This document shows, piece by piece, positions 15,291 through 23,191 of a stretch of 42,777 bases of DNA. The notes under the pieces were generated by a model. That model was not told where the DNA came from and ran no database searches. It worked only from the letters and a program-made list of their open reading frames with translations. Origin of the DNA: 73-13 sp035555435 (GTDB taxonomy: Bacteria; Actinomycetota; Actinomycetes; Actinomycetales; Microbacteriaceae); NCBI GenBank assembly GCA_035555435.1, contig DATMGN010000023.1, positions 1 to 42,777 of the forward strand, given 5' to 3'. How positions within the stretch are numbered: position 1 is the first letter of the stretch; the number at the start of each line of letters is the position of its first letter. The position numbers and the translations under genes are program-made.

Positions 15291-16670
15291 TCAGCTCGCC
15301 GCGAGCCGCGGGATCGAATTCACGTCGAAGTCGCGGTTGTTCGTCGCGTCGAAGTAGGGGTAGCGCGCGACCTTCGCGCGGATCCGCTTCTGCGGACCGT
15401 CGGTCTGACCCCACACGACGACGAGCTCGCGCCCCTCTTCGGCGACACTCGGGTCGACGAAGGCGAGCGAGATCATCTTCCGGTAGCCGATGCTCGTGGC
15501 CCGGCCCACCGCGATCCCGACCTCGCGATCGCCGTCGAGGACGAGGTCCGCGCGGAAGCCCATGGTCCGGAACTCGCCCGTGCGCTCGTCGAAGGTGCCT
15601 GAGTCGAACTGGATCTCGGCGGGACGGTCGAACTGGTCGTACAGCGGTCCCTCCCGGTACTGGGATGCCCACACGTCGGCGACGTCCTCGCTGTCCCACT
15701 CGAGCGTGACGACCTGGCGCGACGGCTGGTCGGCGAGACGTCGCGCGGCCTCCTTGCCGACGAAGTCGTGGTCCCAGTCGATGCGGTCGGCCCAGCCCGC
15801 GTCGAACGGCGTGAGGTAGCGCTTCGTGGCGTCGGTGCCGGCGCTGCCGAGGAGCCGCGGCCGGTCGGCGAAGAAGCCGGCTCCCGGCCGCGCGTCGAGC
15901 CAGGCGGCGAACTCGGGGGTCTCGTACCAGGGGTAGGGGAAGTGGTAGTACGCCTGGGGGAACCCGTCCTCGGTGTGGTTGAGCATGTACGCCCACTTGC
16001 CCTGCCGGACGAGCCCGTACGGCGCGCCCGCGGCGCGGATCGCCTGGTAGACGGCGTGCGAGTCGGGAAAGGCGCCGTGCACCTCGTAGGACAGCGTCCC
16101 GGCCATGCCGAGTCGAAGGATGCGCACGGGGTGGCCGTCGATCGAGGACTCGCGATGCCGGGCGAACGCGATGTCGTGCAGGTCTTCGCCCGTCGCGCGC
16201 TCGAGGATCTGAAGCGAGCGAGGTCCGGCGACCTGGAACAGGAAGACCTGCCCCGTGACGTTCTCCCCGACCGCGTCGTAGGCGCCGGACTCGAAGGCCC
16301 AGTCGATCGCGGGGCTCAGCCACGTCGCGAGGTACTCCTCCTGACCCGTGCGCATGACGACGCCGTCGGCGAGGATGCGGCCCTCGTCGTCGAGCATGAT
16401 GCCGTGGCGGATGCCGCCGACGCGCAGTCGGCTGAAGTCGTTGACGAAGCGGTCCTCGAAGAACTGTCGCGCGCCGGGGCCCTTGATGCGATAGCTCGGC
16501 GAGATGCCGAGCGAGGCGCCGAGGTAGGCGGCGTCCTTCCAGGCGGTCGATTCGTGCCGCCAGCCGGTGAACTCCATCGCGGCGAGCATGGGCCCGGTCT
16601 GCGCGAAGCTGAGGACGTCAGCGGCCCAGGGAAAGCTGGGCTCGAAGGCGGGGAACGGGATCTCGGACAT
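15291..16670 (-). CDS. GcvT-fold aminomethyltransferase-family protein, LigM-like candidate O-demethylase
   Basis: A 459-residue protein of the GcvT/DmdA/LigM folate-binding family. LigM and DesA move an aryl O-methyl group to tetrahydrofolate, while DmdA demethylates DMSP. Seen here: GISPSYRIKGPGARQF, GIMLDDEGRILADGVVM, GPRSLQILERATGEDL, GTLSYEVHG, DHDFVGKEAARR and the late GPQKRIRAKVARYPYF, which recalls LigM. The length is also close to LigM (about 470). ATG 16670 follows AGGAGG by eight bases. The aromatic context favours vanillate- or guaiacyl-type demethylation over glycine cleavage, and no gcvH or gcvP is nearby. The substrate remains inferred. It is probably repressed by TetR 1 through the inverted repeat at 16710. 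Confidence 0.82.
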   Translation of the reverse strand: MSEIPFPAFEPSFPWAADVLSFAQTGPMLAAMEFTGWRHESTAWKDAAYLGASLGISPSYRIKGPGARQFFEDRFVNDFSRLRVGGIRHGIMLDDEGRILADGVVMRTGQEEYLATWLSPAIDWAFESGAYDAVGENVTGQVFLFQVAGPRSLQILERATGEDLHDIAFARHRESSIDGHPVRILRLGMAGTLSYEVHGAFPDSHAVYQAIRAAGAPYGLVRQGKWAYMLNHTEDGFPQAYYHFPYPWYETPEFAAWLDARPGAGFFADRPRLLGSAGTDATKRYLTPFDAGWADRIDWDHDFVGKEAARRLADQPSRQVVTLEWDSEDVADVWASQYREGPLYDQFDRPAEIQFDSGTFDERTGEFRTMGFRADLVLDGDREVGIAVGRATSIGYRKMISLAFVDPSVAEEGRELVVVWGQTDGPQKRIRAKVARYPYFDATNNRDFDVNSIPRLAAS

Positions 16671-16709
16671 GGTGCAACCCTCCTGCCGCGTCGACGTTGA
16701 TGCGGCGTT

Positions 16710-16742
16710 CACTATTTATGCGACGCTATCTCATAAATAGTG
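16710..16742. promoter_or_regulatory. Inverted repeat, likely TetR 1 operator
   Basis: Perfect 11-base arms, CACTATTTATG and CATAAATAGTG, separated by 11 bases. It lies between the divergent LigM-like gene (start 16670) and TetR 1 (start 16785). This AT-rich island in GC-rich DNA probably also contains the -10 elements. Its placement is typical for a self-regulating TetR repressor. Confidence 0.7.
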
Positions 16743-16784
16743 AGTTGGGAAGAGTCGGACTCCGAGGGGCTATAGCCTGAGCCG

Positions 16785-17393
16785 ATGAAGCGAGAGCGTG
16801 GCCGCCCCTCGGCGACGACCCACGCCGCGATCGTCGAAGCCGCCTTCGCGCTCTTCCGCGAGGTCGGATTCGGGGCGACGACCATGCCGCAGATCGCCGA
16901 GCGCGCCGGCATCGGGCGCGCGACCGTGTTCCGCTACTTCTCCAGCAAGGCCGACATCCTCTGGTACTCGCAGACCGACACCACCGAGGAGTTCCGGACC
17001 AACCTCGCCGCGCAGCCGGCCGAGACGGGACTCGCCGACGGCGCCTTCGCGGCCTACGCGGCGATCTGGTCGACGCACGAACGCGATGCCGCGATCGGCA
17101 AGGAGATGGTGCGCACGATCGAGACGTCGCCGCCCGAAACCACGGGCAAGTGGCGCGCCTACGAGGCCTGGTCGGGCCTCGTCCACGACTACGTCATGGC
17201 GCGCACCGGGCTCCCGGCGACCGACACGGCGGCGCGCGCGGTCGCGATGGCGATCTGGGCGGCGATCTGGTCGGCGGCGACCGAGTTCGCGCTCACCGAC
17301 TCCGACTCGATCGACGCGCACCTCGCGACGGCGCGCGCGGCGATCGCGGGAGATGACCCGCGGATCGCCGCGCGCGGCAGCGTGGTGATCTGA
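16785..17393 (+). CDS. TetR-family regulator 1
   Basis: A 202-residue TetR protein. The N-terminal helix-turn-helix spans residues about 8-55 (GFGATTMPQIAERAGIGRAT, VFRYFSSKADIL). The C-terminal domain resembles the MftR-like type, with ARAVAMAIWAAIWSA. It is divergent from the LigM-like/LLM operon, with an inverted repeat between them at 16710-16742. It opens MKRERGRPSATT, nearly the same as TetR 2 at 18666 (MKRERGRPLAAT), and the two align along their whole length, so they are paralogues that have been assigned different neighbours. The ligand is unknown; a phenolic or CoA-like molecule would fit. The stop lies one base from the end of the convergent hydroxylase gene. Confidence 0.92.
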   Translation: MKRERGRPSATTHAAIVEAAFALFREVGFGATTMPQIAERAGIGRATVFRYFSSKADILWYSQTDTTEEFRTNLAAQPAETGLADGAFAAYAAIWSTHERDAAIGKEMVRTIETSPPETTGKWRAYEAWSGLVHDYVMARTGLPATDTAARAVAMAIWAAIWSAATEFALTDSDSIDAHLATARAAIAGDDPRIAARGSVVI

Positions 17394-17394
17394 A

Positions 17395-18594
17395 CTACTC
17401 GGCAGGCGATGCGGTGGCAGCGGCGAAGTACTGCACCGCTGCCTGACGCCAGTTGAGCGTCACGTGGTGGGAGAGGAACTCGATGTCGCGCTTCGCCCGC
17501 GAGATGGGGTGGGCGGGATTGCCCGTCTTCGCCCCGATGAGCGTCGCGATCTGGTCGACGGCGCGCTTCGAGGTGCGGGTCACGAGCGAGTAGTTGCGAT
17601 TCCAGGTCGCGAGGTCGAGCTCGCTCGACGGGATGCGTGCGCGGGTGCGCTCCGAGACGTCGTGGCTCTGCCGCTCGACCATGTACTGGGCCATGAGGAC
17701 ATCACCCGAAGCCTGGGCGAACTCGCTCGCGACGTAGTCCTGCTCGGCGAGGTTGTAGTTGCCGCCGAGCGCGTGCGCGACGCGCGTGCTCGAGCCGGCG
17801 GTCTCCGCGAAGTACTCGACCGCGGCGATCGCCGCGCCGACCGCGACACCCGCGAACTCGAACTTGCCGTACGAGGGGAAGGTGGTGTGCAGCATGTCGA
17901 AGGTCGGGTGCAGCTCGCGCGACGCGACCCACCCGGCCTGGAGCTCGGGGAACGTCAGGACGTGGCGCTCGGGGATGAAGACGTCGTCGAGCACCTTCGT
18001 GCGGCTGCCGGTGCCGCGCATCCCGGTCGGGAACCAGTCGTCGATCGTGGTCGCCTTCTCGTTCGGCACGATGATGACGTGGGCCTCGCCCTGCTCGCCG
18101 ATCGGGATGACGAACACGAGCCACTTCGAGAAGTCGGAGCCGCTGCAGAACGCCCATGATCCGCTGACGCGGTAGCCGCCCTCGACGGTTTCGACCTTCG
18201 CCTTGGGGTTGTAGCCCGTGTAGCCGGCGAGCGTCGCATACGAGTCCGTGCCCCAGACCTCGTCCTGCACCTCTTCGGGGAAGCAGAGGATGAGGCTGTT
18301 GTCGGCATCGAGGATCGAGAAGACCCACGCGGTCGACGCGCAGCCCTGCGCGAGCGTCATGGTGACCTTGGCGTGCACCTCTTCGCCGAGCTCGAGGCCG
18401 CCGTACTTCTTCGGCTTGAGGATGTGGAAGAAGCCCGCTTCCTCCATCTGGCGGTAGACGTCGTCGGTGATGCGCCGGTCCTCGTCCGTCTTGACGGCGA
18501 GCTCGCGCAGGATCGGCACGAAGTCTTCGGCCGCCCGGATGATGTCCTCGGCGGTCTTGTTGCGGGTGGGGGGCTCGCGGTGCGATTGGTTCAT
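17395..18594 (-). CDS. Acyl-CoA-dehydrogenase-fold flavin monooxygenase (HsaA/HpaH-C2 type)
   Basis: A 399-residue protein with acyl-CoA dehydrogenase architecture: an N-terminal helical domain (DEDRRITDDVYRQMEEAGFF, ILKPKKYGGLELG), a middle beta-domain (GYRVSGSWAFCSGSDFSKW, PTGMRGTGSRTKVLDDVFIP) and a C-terminal bundle ending SRAKRDIEFLSHHVTLNW. GSWAFCSG and the C-terminal RD...H...W pattern are more typical of class D hydroxylases such as HsaA and p-hydroxyphenylacetate hydroxylase C2 than of true acyl-CoA dehydrogenases. It would need reduced flavin from a reductase; none is adjacent. ATG 18594 has AAAGGAG upstream. It is divergent from TetR 2 across the palindrome at 18615. Substrate unknown. 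Confidence 0.85.
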   Translation of the reverse strand: MNQSHREPPTRNKTAEDIIRAAEDFVPILRELAVKTDEDRRITDDVYRQMEEAGFFHILKPKKYGGLELGEEVHAKVTMTLAQGCASTAWVFSILDADNSLILCFPEEVQDEVWGTDSYATLAGYTGYNPKAKVETVEGGYRVSGSWAFCSGSDFSKWLVFVIPIGEQGEAHVIIVPNEKATTIDDWFPTGMRGTGSRTKVLDDVFIPERHVLTFPELQAGWVASRELHPTFDMLHTTFPSYGKFEFAGVAVGAAIAAVEYFAETAGSSTRVAHALGGNYNLAEQDYVASEFAQASGDVLMAQYMVERQSHDVSERTRARIPSSELDLATWNRNYSLVTRTSKRAVDQIATLIGAKTGNPAHPISRAKRDIEFLSHHVTLNWRQAAVQYFAAATASPAE

Positions 18595-18614
18595 TCGTCT
18601 CTCCTTTGAGTTTC

Positions 18615-18628
18615 GGGACTATAGTCCC
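18615..18628. promoter_or_regulatory. Perfect palindrome GGGACTATAGTCCC, likely TetR 2 operator
   Basis: Fourteen bases of perfect dyad symmetry between the divergent hydroxylase gene (start 18594) and TetR 2 (start 18666). It contains TATAGT on both strands, so it may be the overlapping -10 of both promoters. CATAAATGGAG follows directly and recalls CATAAATAGTGAG at the TetR 1 site. Confidence 0.7.
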
Positions 18629-18665
18629 ATAAATGGAGAACGCCGTAAAGACATAGGTTGGAGCG

Positions 18666-19247
18666 ATGAAGCGTGAACGCGGACGACCCCTCGCCGCGAC
18701 GAACGACGCCATCTTCGAGGCCGCCCTCGAGCTCTTCTCGGAGCACGGCTTCGAGGCGACGACGATGCCGATGGTCGCCGAGCGCGTCGGCATCGGCCGC
18801 TCGACGCTGTTCCGCCGCTTCCCGAACACGTCGGCGATCATGTGGTACGCCCGCGCCGAACTGACGCAGGAGTACGCCTCGAACCTCACGGCGCAACCGG
18901 ACGGCGTCGATCCGGTCGACGGGGCCTTCGCCGCCTACCGCGCCATCTGGACGGTCCGGCCCGAGCTCATCGAGAGCGGGCGGCGCATGATGCGCGTGAT
19001 CGAGGGCTCGGGCCCCGAGAGCAGCATCAAGTGGCAGGCCTACTCCGCGTGGGCCGAACACACGCACGCCTTCGTGCTCGAGCGCACGGGACTGCCGGAG
19101 CACGACACGGCGGCCCGAGCCGGCGCCATGGCGATCTGGGCCGCGATCTGGGCCGGCGCGGTCGAGTTCGCACTGAGCGAGTCCGACTCGATCGACGAGC
19201 ACCTCGCGCGAGCGCGCTCGGCGATCGAGATCCGCTTCGCCCGCTGA
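18666..19247 (+). CDS. TetR-family regulator 2
   Basis: A 193-residue TetR protein, paralogous to the regulator at 16785. The helix-turn-helix includes GFEATTMPMVAERVGIGRST followed by LFRRFPNT, and the ligand domain ends with ARAGAMAIWAAIWAGAVEFA. GGAG lies close to the ATG. The gene is divergent from the acyl-CoA-dehydrogenase-fold hydroxylase, with a perfect 14-base palindrome between. It converges with the third HpaB gene, whose stop is ten bases away. It is likely a repressor of itself and of the hydroxylase. The ligand is not predictable. Confidence 0.92.
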   Translation: MKRERGRPLAATNDAIFEAALELFSEHGFEATTMPMVAERVGIGRSTLFRRFPNTSAIMWYARAELTQEYASNLTAQPDGVDPVDGAFAAYRAIWTVRPELIESGRRMMRVIEGSGPESSIKWQAYSAWAEHTHAFVLERTGLPEHDTAARAGAMAIWAAIWAGAVEFALSESDSIDEHLARARSAIEIRFAR

Positions 19248-19257
19248 GCGGATCCAG

Positions 19258-20736
19258 CTAGCCGGCCTCGCCGTCGAGGTCGTACTCCGCCATCGCCTGG
19301 TCGACAAAGTCGGTGAGCTTGTCCAGCCCACCGCCGCGTTCCATCGAATCGACGACGAGCAGCCTCACGAGCTCGTGGTTGCCCTGGTAGTTGCGCTCGT
19401 AGAGTTCGTGGCGGCCGCCGAACTCCGACCCGACCGCGTCCCACATGAGCTTGAGCGTCTTGACCCGCTCTTCGGCGTCCACTCCCCCTGATCCGCGGAC
19501 GTACTTGTCGAGGTAGCCGCGCAGCTCCGGGGACTTGAAGTCCTTGACCGAGGACGGCAGGTAGATGAGCGCCGAGCCGAGGTCCTGCAGCACGATCTCG
19601 CGCACGCGCGCATACGCCTGCGCGGCGACGGTGCGGTAGGCGTTGACCGCGTCGAGATTCGGGTCGACGCTCCCGGCGGGACCGGGCTCGGGTGCGCGAA
19701 CCATCGCCTCGGTGAGCGACCAGATCATCGAGCGCAGGCCGAGCACCTCGCCGAGGCGGGTCTGCACGCCACGGAACTCGCTCGTGCCGGTGAGCTTGAG
19801 CGACTTCGCGAGGAGCCCGGCGATGAAGTCGAGCTTGACCGCGAGTCGCGTCGCACCGTGCATCGGGAAGCGCAGACCGAAGGACGGGTTGCCACGCAGT
19901 CCGATGCCGTTCGCCCCGTAGTGGAAGACGTTCTCCCACGGGACCTCGACCTGGTCGAGCACGAGAATCGGATCGTTCTCGTCGAAGCGGCTCGACAGCG
20001 GGTAGTCGAACACCGCGGACGTCCGCTCGACCATCTGCGCGTACGAGGTGCGGCTGATGAGCTTCACCCCCGGCGCGTTCATCGGGACCGCGGCGATGAT
20101 GTCGAACCGCTTGTCCTTGACGGGCGCGCCCGAGTGCGCGACGAAGCCGAGGTGGGTCATCGCCGAGCCCGTCGCGACGACCTTCGCACCGGAGAGCACG
20201 ACCCCAGAGTCGGTCTCGCGCTCGACGTGGACGACGACGTCCGACGACTCCTCCGGGTCGAGATGACGGTCGATCGGCGGGTTGACGAGTGCGTGGTTCC
20301 AGTAGAGCAGCCGCTCCTGCGACTCTCGGTACCAGCGAGTCGCGTTGGGCGCGAACTCCCCGTAGAACTCCGTGTTGGAGCCGAGCGTGGCGAGGAAGGA
20401 CGCCTTGTAGTCGGGGGTGCGCCCCATCCAGCCGTAGCTCATGCGCGCCCAGTGGGCGATCGCGTCGCGGGCGGCGATGAGGTCGTCGGTGCTGCGCGCC
20501 GCCTTGAAGAAGGGGTGCGTCATGCCGCCGCTGCCCGTGTCGGTCGGCACGGCGGGGAATCCGCTGTCGGGGTCGTGGACGGCGTCGTACATGCGGGCGA
20601 TCCGGCGGATCGAGGCGGAGAACGCCGGGTGCTCGGTCACGTCGGCGACGCGCTCGCCCTCGATGTAGACGGCGCGGTCATCGCGCAGGCTCTCGATGTA
20701 CTCCGCGCCCGTCATCGGGCGTCGCGCAGCAGTCAT
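19258..20736 (-). CDS. HpaB-type FADH2-dependent monooxygenase (copy 3)
   Basis: A 492-residue class D flavin monooxygenase. The start is ATG 20736 (MTAARRPMTGAEY), with GGAAGGA upstream; the frame is open further but without a ribosome site. Family hallmarks are present: SYGWMGRTPDYKASF, NPPIDRHLDPEES, VVLSGAKVVATGSAMT, PLSSRFDENDPILVLD and GGRHELYERNYQG. It is more divergent than copies 1 and 2 are from each other; for example, the reductase/flavin region carries different loops around residues 225-300. It appears monocistronic and, unlike copies 1-2, its promoter region has a TTCCAAC-C-GTTGGAA palindrome, suggesting IclR control. It would need the flavin reductase encoded at 9330 or a distant one. 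Confidence 0.92.
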   Translation of the reverse strand: MTAARRPMTGAEYIESLRDDRAVYIEGERVADVTEHPAFSASIRRIARMYDAVHDPDSGFPAVPTDTGSGGMTHPFFKAARSTDDLIAARDAIAHWARMSYGWMGRTPDYKASFLATLGSNTEFYGEFAPNATRWYRESQERLLYWNHALVNPPIDRHLDPEESSDVVVHVERETDSGVVLSGAKVVATGSAMTHLGFVAHSGAPVKDKRFDIIAAVPMNAPGVKLISRTSYAQMVERTSAVFDYPLSSRFDENDPILVLDQVEVPWENVFHYGANGIGLRGNPSFGLRFPMHGATRLAVKLDFIAGLLAKSLKLTGTSEFRGVQTRLGEVLGLRSMIWSLTEAMVRAPEPGPAGSVDPNLDAVNAYRTVAAQAYARVREIVLQDLGSALIYLPSSVKDFKSPELRGYLDKYVRGSGGVDAEERVKTLKLMWDAVGSEFGGRHELYERNYQGNHELVRLLVVDSMERGGGLDKLTDFVDQAMAEYDLDGEAG

Positions 20737-20801
20737 GGGGTGGTGTCCTTCCGGTCCTCGCGATCCAGGCTGCACCGGGGGCGAGGCCCGGCCAACGCGA
20801 T

Positions 20802-20816
20802 TTCCAACCGTTGGAA
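20802..20816. promoter_or_regulatory. Palindrome TTCCAACCGTTGGAA, likely IclR operator
   Basis: Seven-base arms around a single central C, 66 bases upstream of the third HpaB gene and just after the stop of the IclR gene. IclR-family sites often contain TTCCA/TGGAA halves, so binding by the neighbouring IclR protein is a reasonable inference. Confidence 0.6.
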
Positions 20817-20826
20817 GGTCGGCGCC

Positions 20827-21606
20827 TCAGCGTCGCCAGCCGAGGCCGCGCGAGATCGTGTCGGCGGCGAGCCGCACCGCGATCGGATAGCGCGGATCGA
20901 GCTGCTCGCCGCTCGGTGCGAGCAGCGAGACCGCGGCGACGACGTCGCCATCCGCGTCACGAACCGGTGCGGCCGTCGATGCGGCGCCGGCGACGTACTC
21001 GTCGCGGGTCTGCACGAGCCCGGCCGCACGGATCGCGGCGAGCCGCGTACGCAGGTCCTCGGGTGCTGTCGTCGTCGCGGCCAGGTACCGTTCGGGCCCT
21101 TCCCCGAGCACGGCGTCGAGCAGCGTCGGTCCGCCGTGCGCGAGCAGCACGAGCCCGGCGCCCGTGCAGTGGAGGGGCACGCGCCGACCGAGGTGCGTGC
21201 GCTCTGGGACGGGTCGCCGACCGGCGATGCGCTGCAGATAGATGGCGCGGAGCCCGTCGAGCACCGCGAGCTGGACGCTCTCGTGCGTCAGCTCGTAGAG
21301 ATCCTGCAGGACCGGCACGGCGAGCTGGCGCAGCTCGCGTGCATCCGGATAGCGCAGCCCGAGCTTCCAGAGCTTGAGTCCGAGCTGGTAGCCGCCGTCG
21401 CGGCGGCGCTCGAGCCCGCCCCAGCGCACGCACTCCTCGGAGAGCCGGTGGGCGGTCGCGAGCGGCAGCCGCGCCCGCTCGGCGAGCTCGGTCAGTGTCA
21501 GGTGCACGGCGCCGTCCTCGCCGAAGGCATCGAGGAGCGCGAACGCGCGTGCGGGGACCGAGCGCGCGTCGTGGCGCCGCCGGGCGACTCCGGCGACCGC
21601 CGTCAT
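20827..21606 (-). CDS. IclR-family transcriptional regulator
   Basis: A 259-residue regulator. The N-terminal winged helix (SVPARAFALLDAFG, LTLTELAERARLPLATAHRL) is followed by the IclR effector domain with HESVQLAVLDGLRAIYLQRI, PLHCTGAGLVLLA and STAAPVRDADGDVVAAVSLL. It starts seven bases after the stop of VAO copy 2 with only a weak ribosome signal, so it is probably translated from the SDR-VAO transcript. Its own 3' end adjoins the palindrome in front of the third HpaB gene. It probably controls that gene and may respond to an aromatic acid, as PcaR/PobR-type relatives do (inference). Confidence 0.9.
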   Translation of the reverse strand: MTAVAGVARRRHDARSVPARAFALLDAFGEDGAVHLTLTELAERARLPLATAHRLSEECVRWGGLERRRDGGYQLGLKLWKLGLRYPDARELRQLAVPVLQDLYELTHESVQLAVLDGLRAIYLQRIAGRRPVPERTHLGRRVPLHCTGAGLVLLAHGGPTLLDAVLGEGPERYLAATTTAPEDLRTRLAAIRAAGLVQTRDEYVAGAASTAAPVRDADGDVVAAVSLLAPSGEQLDPRYPIAVRLAADTISRGLGWRR

Positions 21607-21613
21607 CCCGGGC

Positions 21614-23191
21614 TCAGCCCTGGTAGCGGTCGCCGCCCGGGAGGTAGCGCTTCGGCCACACCCCGTGACGGCCCGGCATGAGCACGCCGTTCGGGTCGAC
21701 CGCGTCCTTGATCTTGCGGACGAAGCGCTGGTACGCGTGGTCGTTGTACCCGTACTGCTGCGAGGCGACGTCCATGATGTCGAGGTGCGCGCGGTACTCG
21801 CCGTAGCCGAGCTTGCCGATCTCGACGACGAGGTGCTTGGCGAGGTTGTAGGCGTTCTCCGTCGCGGCCTTGTCGGTGCGGTCGAACTGCATCCCGGCGA
21901 CGAGCAGGCACGAGCGGTCGTTCGTGAGCATGATGCCGCCGGAGAAGTTGAGGCCGTACGCGAGGATCTGCTTCTTCATCTCATCGATGACCTTGCGCAC
22001 CTCGCGGCCCGTAAGCGCGACGACCGGCGAGAAGCCGATGTGCGCGACATGGTCGGGGGTGTTCTCGATCGCCTTGAGCGTCGGGATGCCGATCATGATC
22101 TGGTCGGCCGAGTACACGATCTCGTCGTACTCGTCCGGCGAGTAGGACCGCTCCGCGGACACGGTGCCGCTCGGGATCTTCGCCCAGGCCTCCTTGATGC
22201 GCCGGACCTTCAGCTCGGCCATCTCCTTGTCGCCCCACACGGCGGCGCGCACGGACCATGCTCCGACACCGGTGCGCTCGGCGATCGCCTTGACGTCGTC
22301 GGCCGTGATCTGCCGTCGCGCGTCGAGCACCTTGTCGTCGCGGAGCATGACGGCGGCGCGCAGGGTCGGGTACATCGTGGGCACGCCCTCGAGGTAGCCG
22401 GCGAGCTTGAGCTCGCGGAGCGTGTCGATGGCCTGCTCGAGGTCCGCGTCGTCCCAGATGGTGAGCATCGTCGGGATGTAGGACTCCGGCAGTCGGCTGA
22501 GCCAGACCCCGGCCTTCGTGACGATGCCGTAGTTCGCCTGCGTGAAGAGCGGGTCGATCGTCGGGCCGAGCATCCGCTTGTAGAGGTGCCAGGACTTGTT
22601 GCCCTCCTGCGCGCCCATGCCGGTGCGCAGCAGCTCGCCGTCAGGCAGCACCACCTCGAAACCGTTGAGGGTCTGCTGGTCCTTGCCGAGCGGCTGGTAG
22701 ACGACGCCGTTGTCGAGCTGGTTGCCGATGACGGAGCCCCAGCCGAGGTCGGGGGTCGGCGTCATGAGCCGGTAGCCCTTCGCCTTGACGGCGTCGTACA
22801 GGTCGAACCAGCGCACGCCGGGCTCGACGACGGCGTAGGCGAGCTCGTCGTTGATCTCCAGCACGCGGTTCATCCGGTGGAAGGAGATCTGGATCGAGCC
22901 GCGCACGCGTGGCGAAGGCCCGCCGTAGCCGACGTTGCGACCCTGGCCGTGCGGCCACACGGGGATGTCGTACTCGTTCGCGAGGCGCATGATGGCCTGG
23001 ACGTGCTCGGTCGAGGTGGGGAACACGACAGCGGAAGCCGAGTATGTCTCGTCGCCGGGGACCCAGTAGGCGTCCTTGTACTCGTCGACCTTGACGCGCT
23101 CGACGAGGACGGCGTCCTCCCCCACGACCTCCGCGAGCGCGAGACGCAGCTCCTCGGGAATGGTCGGCAGCTCGACTCCGGTGTCACTCAT
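21614..23191 (-). CDS. VAO-type FAD-dependent oxidase/dehydrogenase for 4-substituted phenols (copy 2)
   Basis: A 525-residue paralogue of the oxidase at 4586. It keeps the full loop GRNVGYGG, PDLGWGSVIGN, RTGMG, GEYRAHLDIMD and DPNGVLMPGRHGVWPKRY. As in copy 1, the position corresponding to the VAO covalent histidine appears to be hydrophobic (Leu430 in NDRSCLLVAG), so the flavin may be held non-covalently or linked elsewhere. The ATG at 23191 overlaps the SDR stop (ATGA) and has GGAGG seven bases upstream, giving strict coupling. The long open frame beyond 23191 belongs to another frame over the SDR gene and is not a fusion. Expected substrates are 4-alkyl or 4-alkenyl phenols. Confidence 0.9.
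   Translation of the reverse strand: MSDTGVELPTIPEELRLALAEVVGEDAVLVERVKVDEYKDAYWVPGDETYSASAVVFPTSTEHVQAIMRLANEYDIPVWPHGQGRNVGYGGPSPRVRGSIQISFHRMNRVLEINDELAYAVVEPGVRWFDLYDAVKAKGYRLMTPTPDLGWGSVIGNQLDNGVVYQPLGKDQQTLNGFEVVLPDGELLRTGMGAQEGNKSWHLYKRMLGPTIDPLFTQANYGIVTKAGVWLSRLPESYIPTMLTIWDDADLEQAIDTLRELKLAGYLEGVPTMYPTLRAAVMLRDDKVLDARRQITADDVKAIAERTGVGAWSVRAAVWGDKEMAELKVRRIKEAWAKIPSGTVSAERSYSPDEYDEIVYSADQIMIGIPTLKAIENTPDHVAHIGFSPVVALTGREVRKVIDEMKKQILAYGLNFSGGIMLTNDRSCLLVAGMQFDRTDKAATENAYNLAKHLVVEIGKLGYGEYRAHLDIMDVASQQYGYNDHAYQRFVRKIKDAVDPNGVLMPGRHGVWPKRYLPGGDRYQG

Noticed and set aside
15291..16670. Glycine cleavage T protein
   Set aside because: It is about 90 residues longer than GcvT, has a LigM-like end, and no gcvH or gcvP is present.
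17395..18594. Annotation as a true acyl-CoA dehydrogenase
   Set aside because: Motif details and the C-terminal pattern resemble flavin-dependent hydroxylases more, and no CoA ligase or thiolase is nearby.
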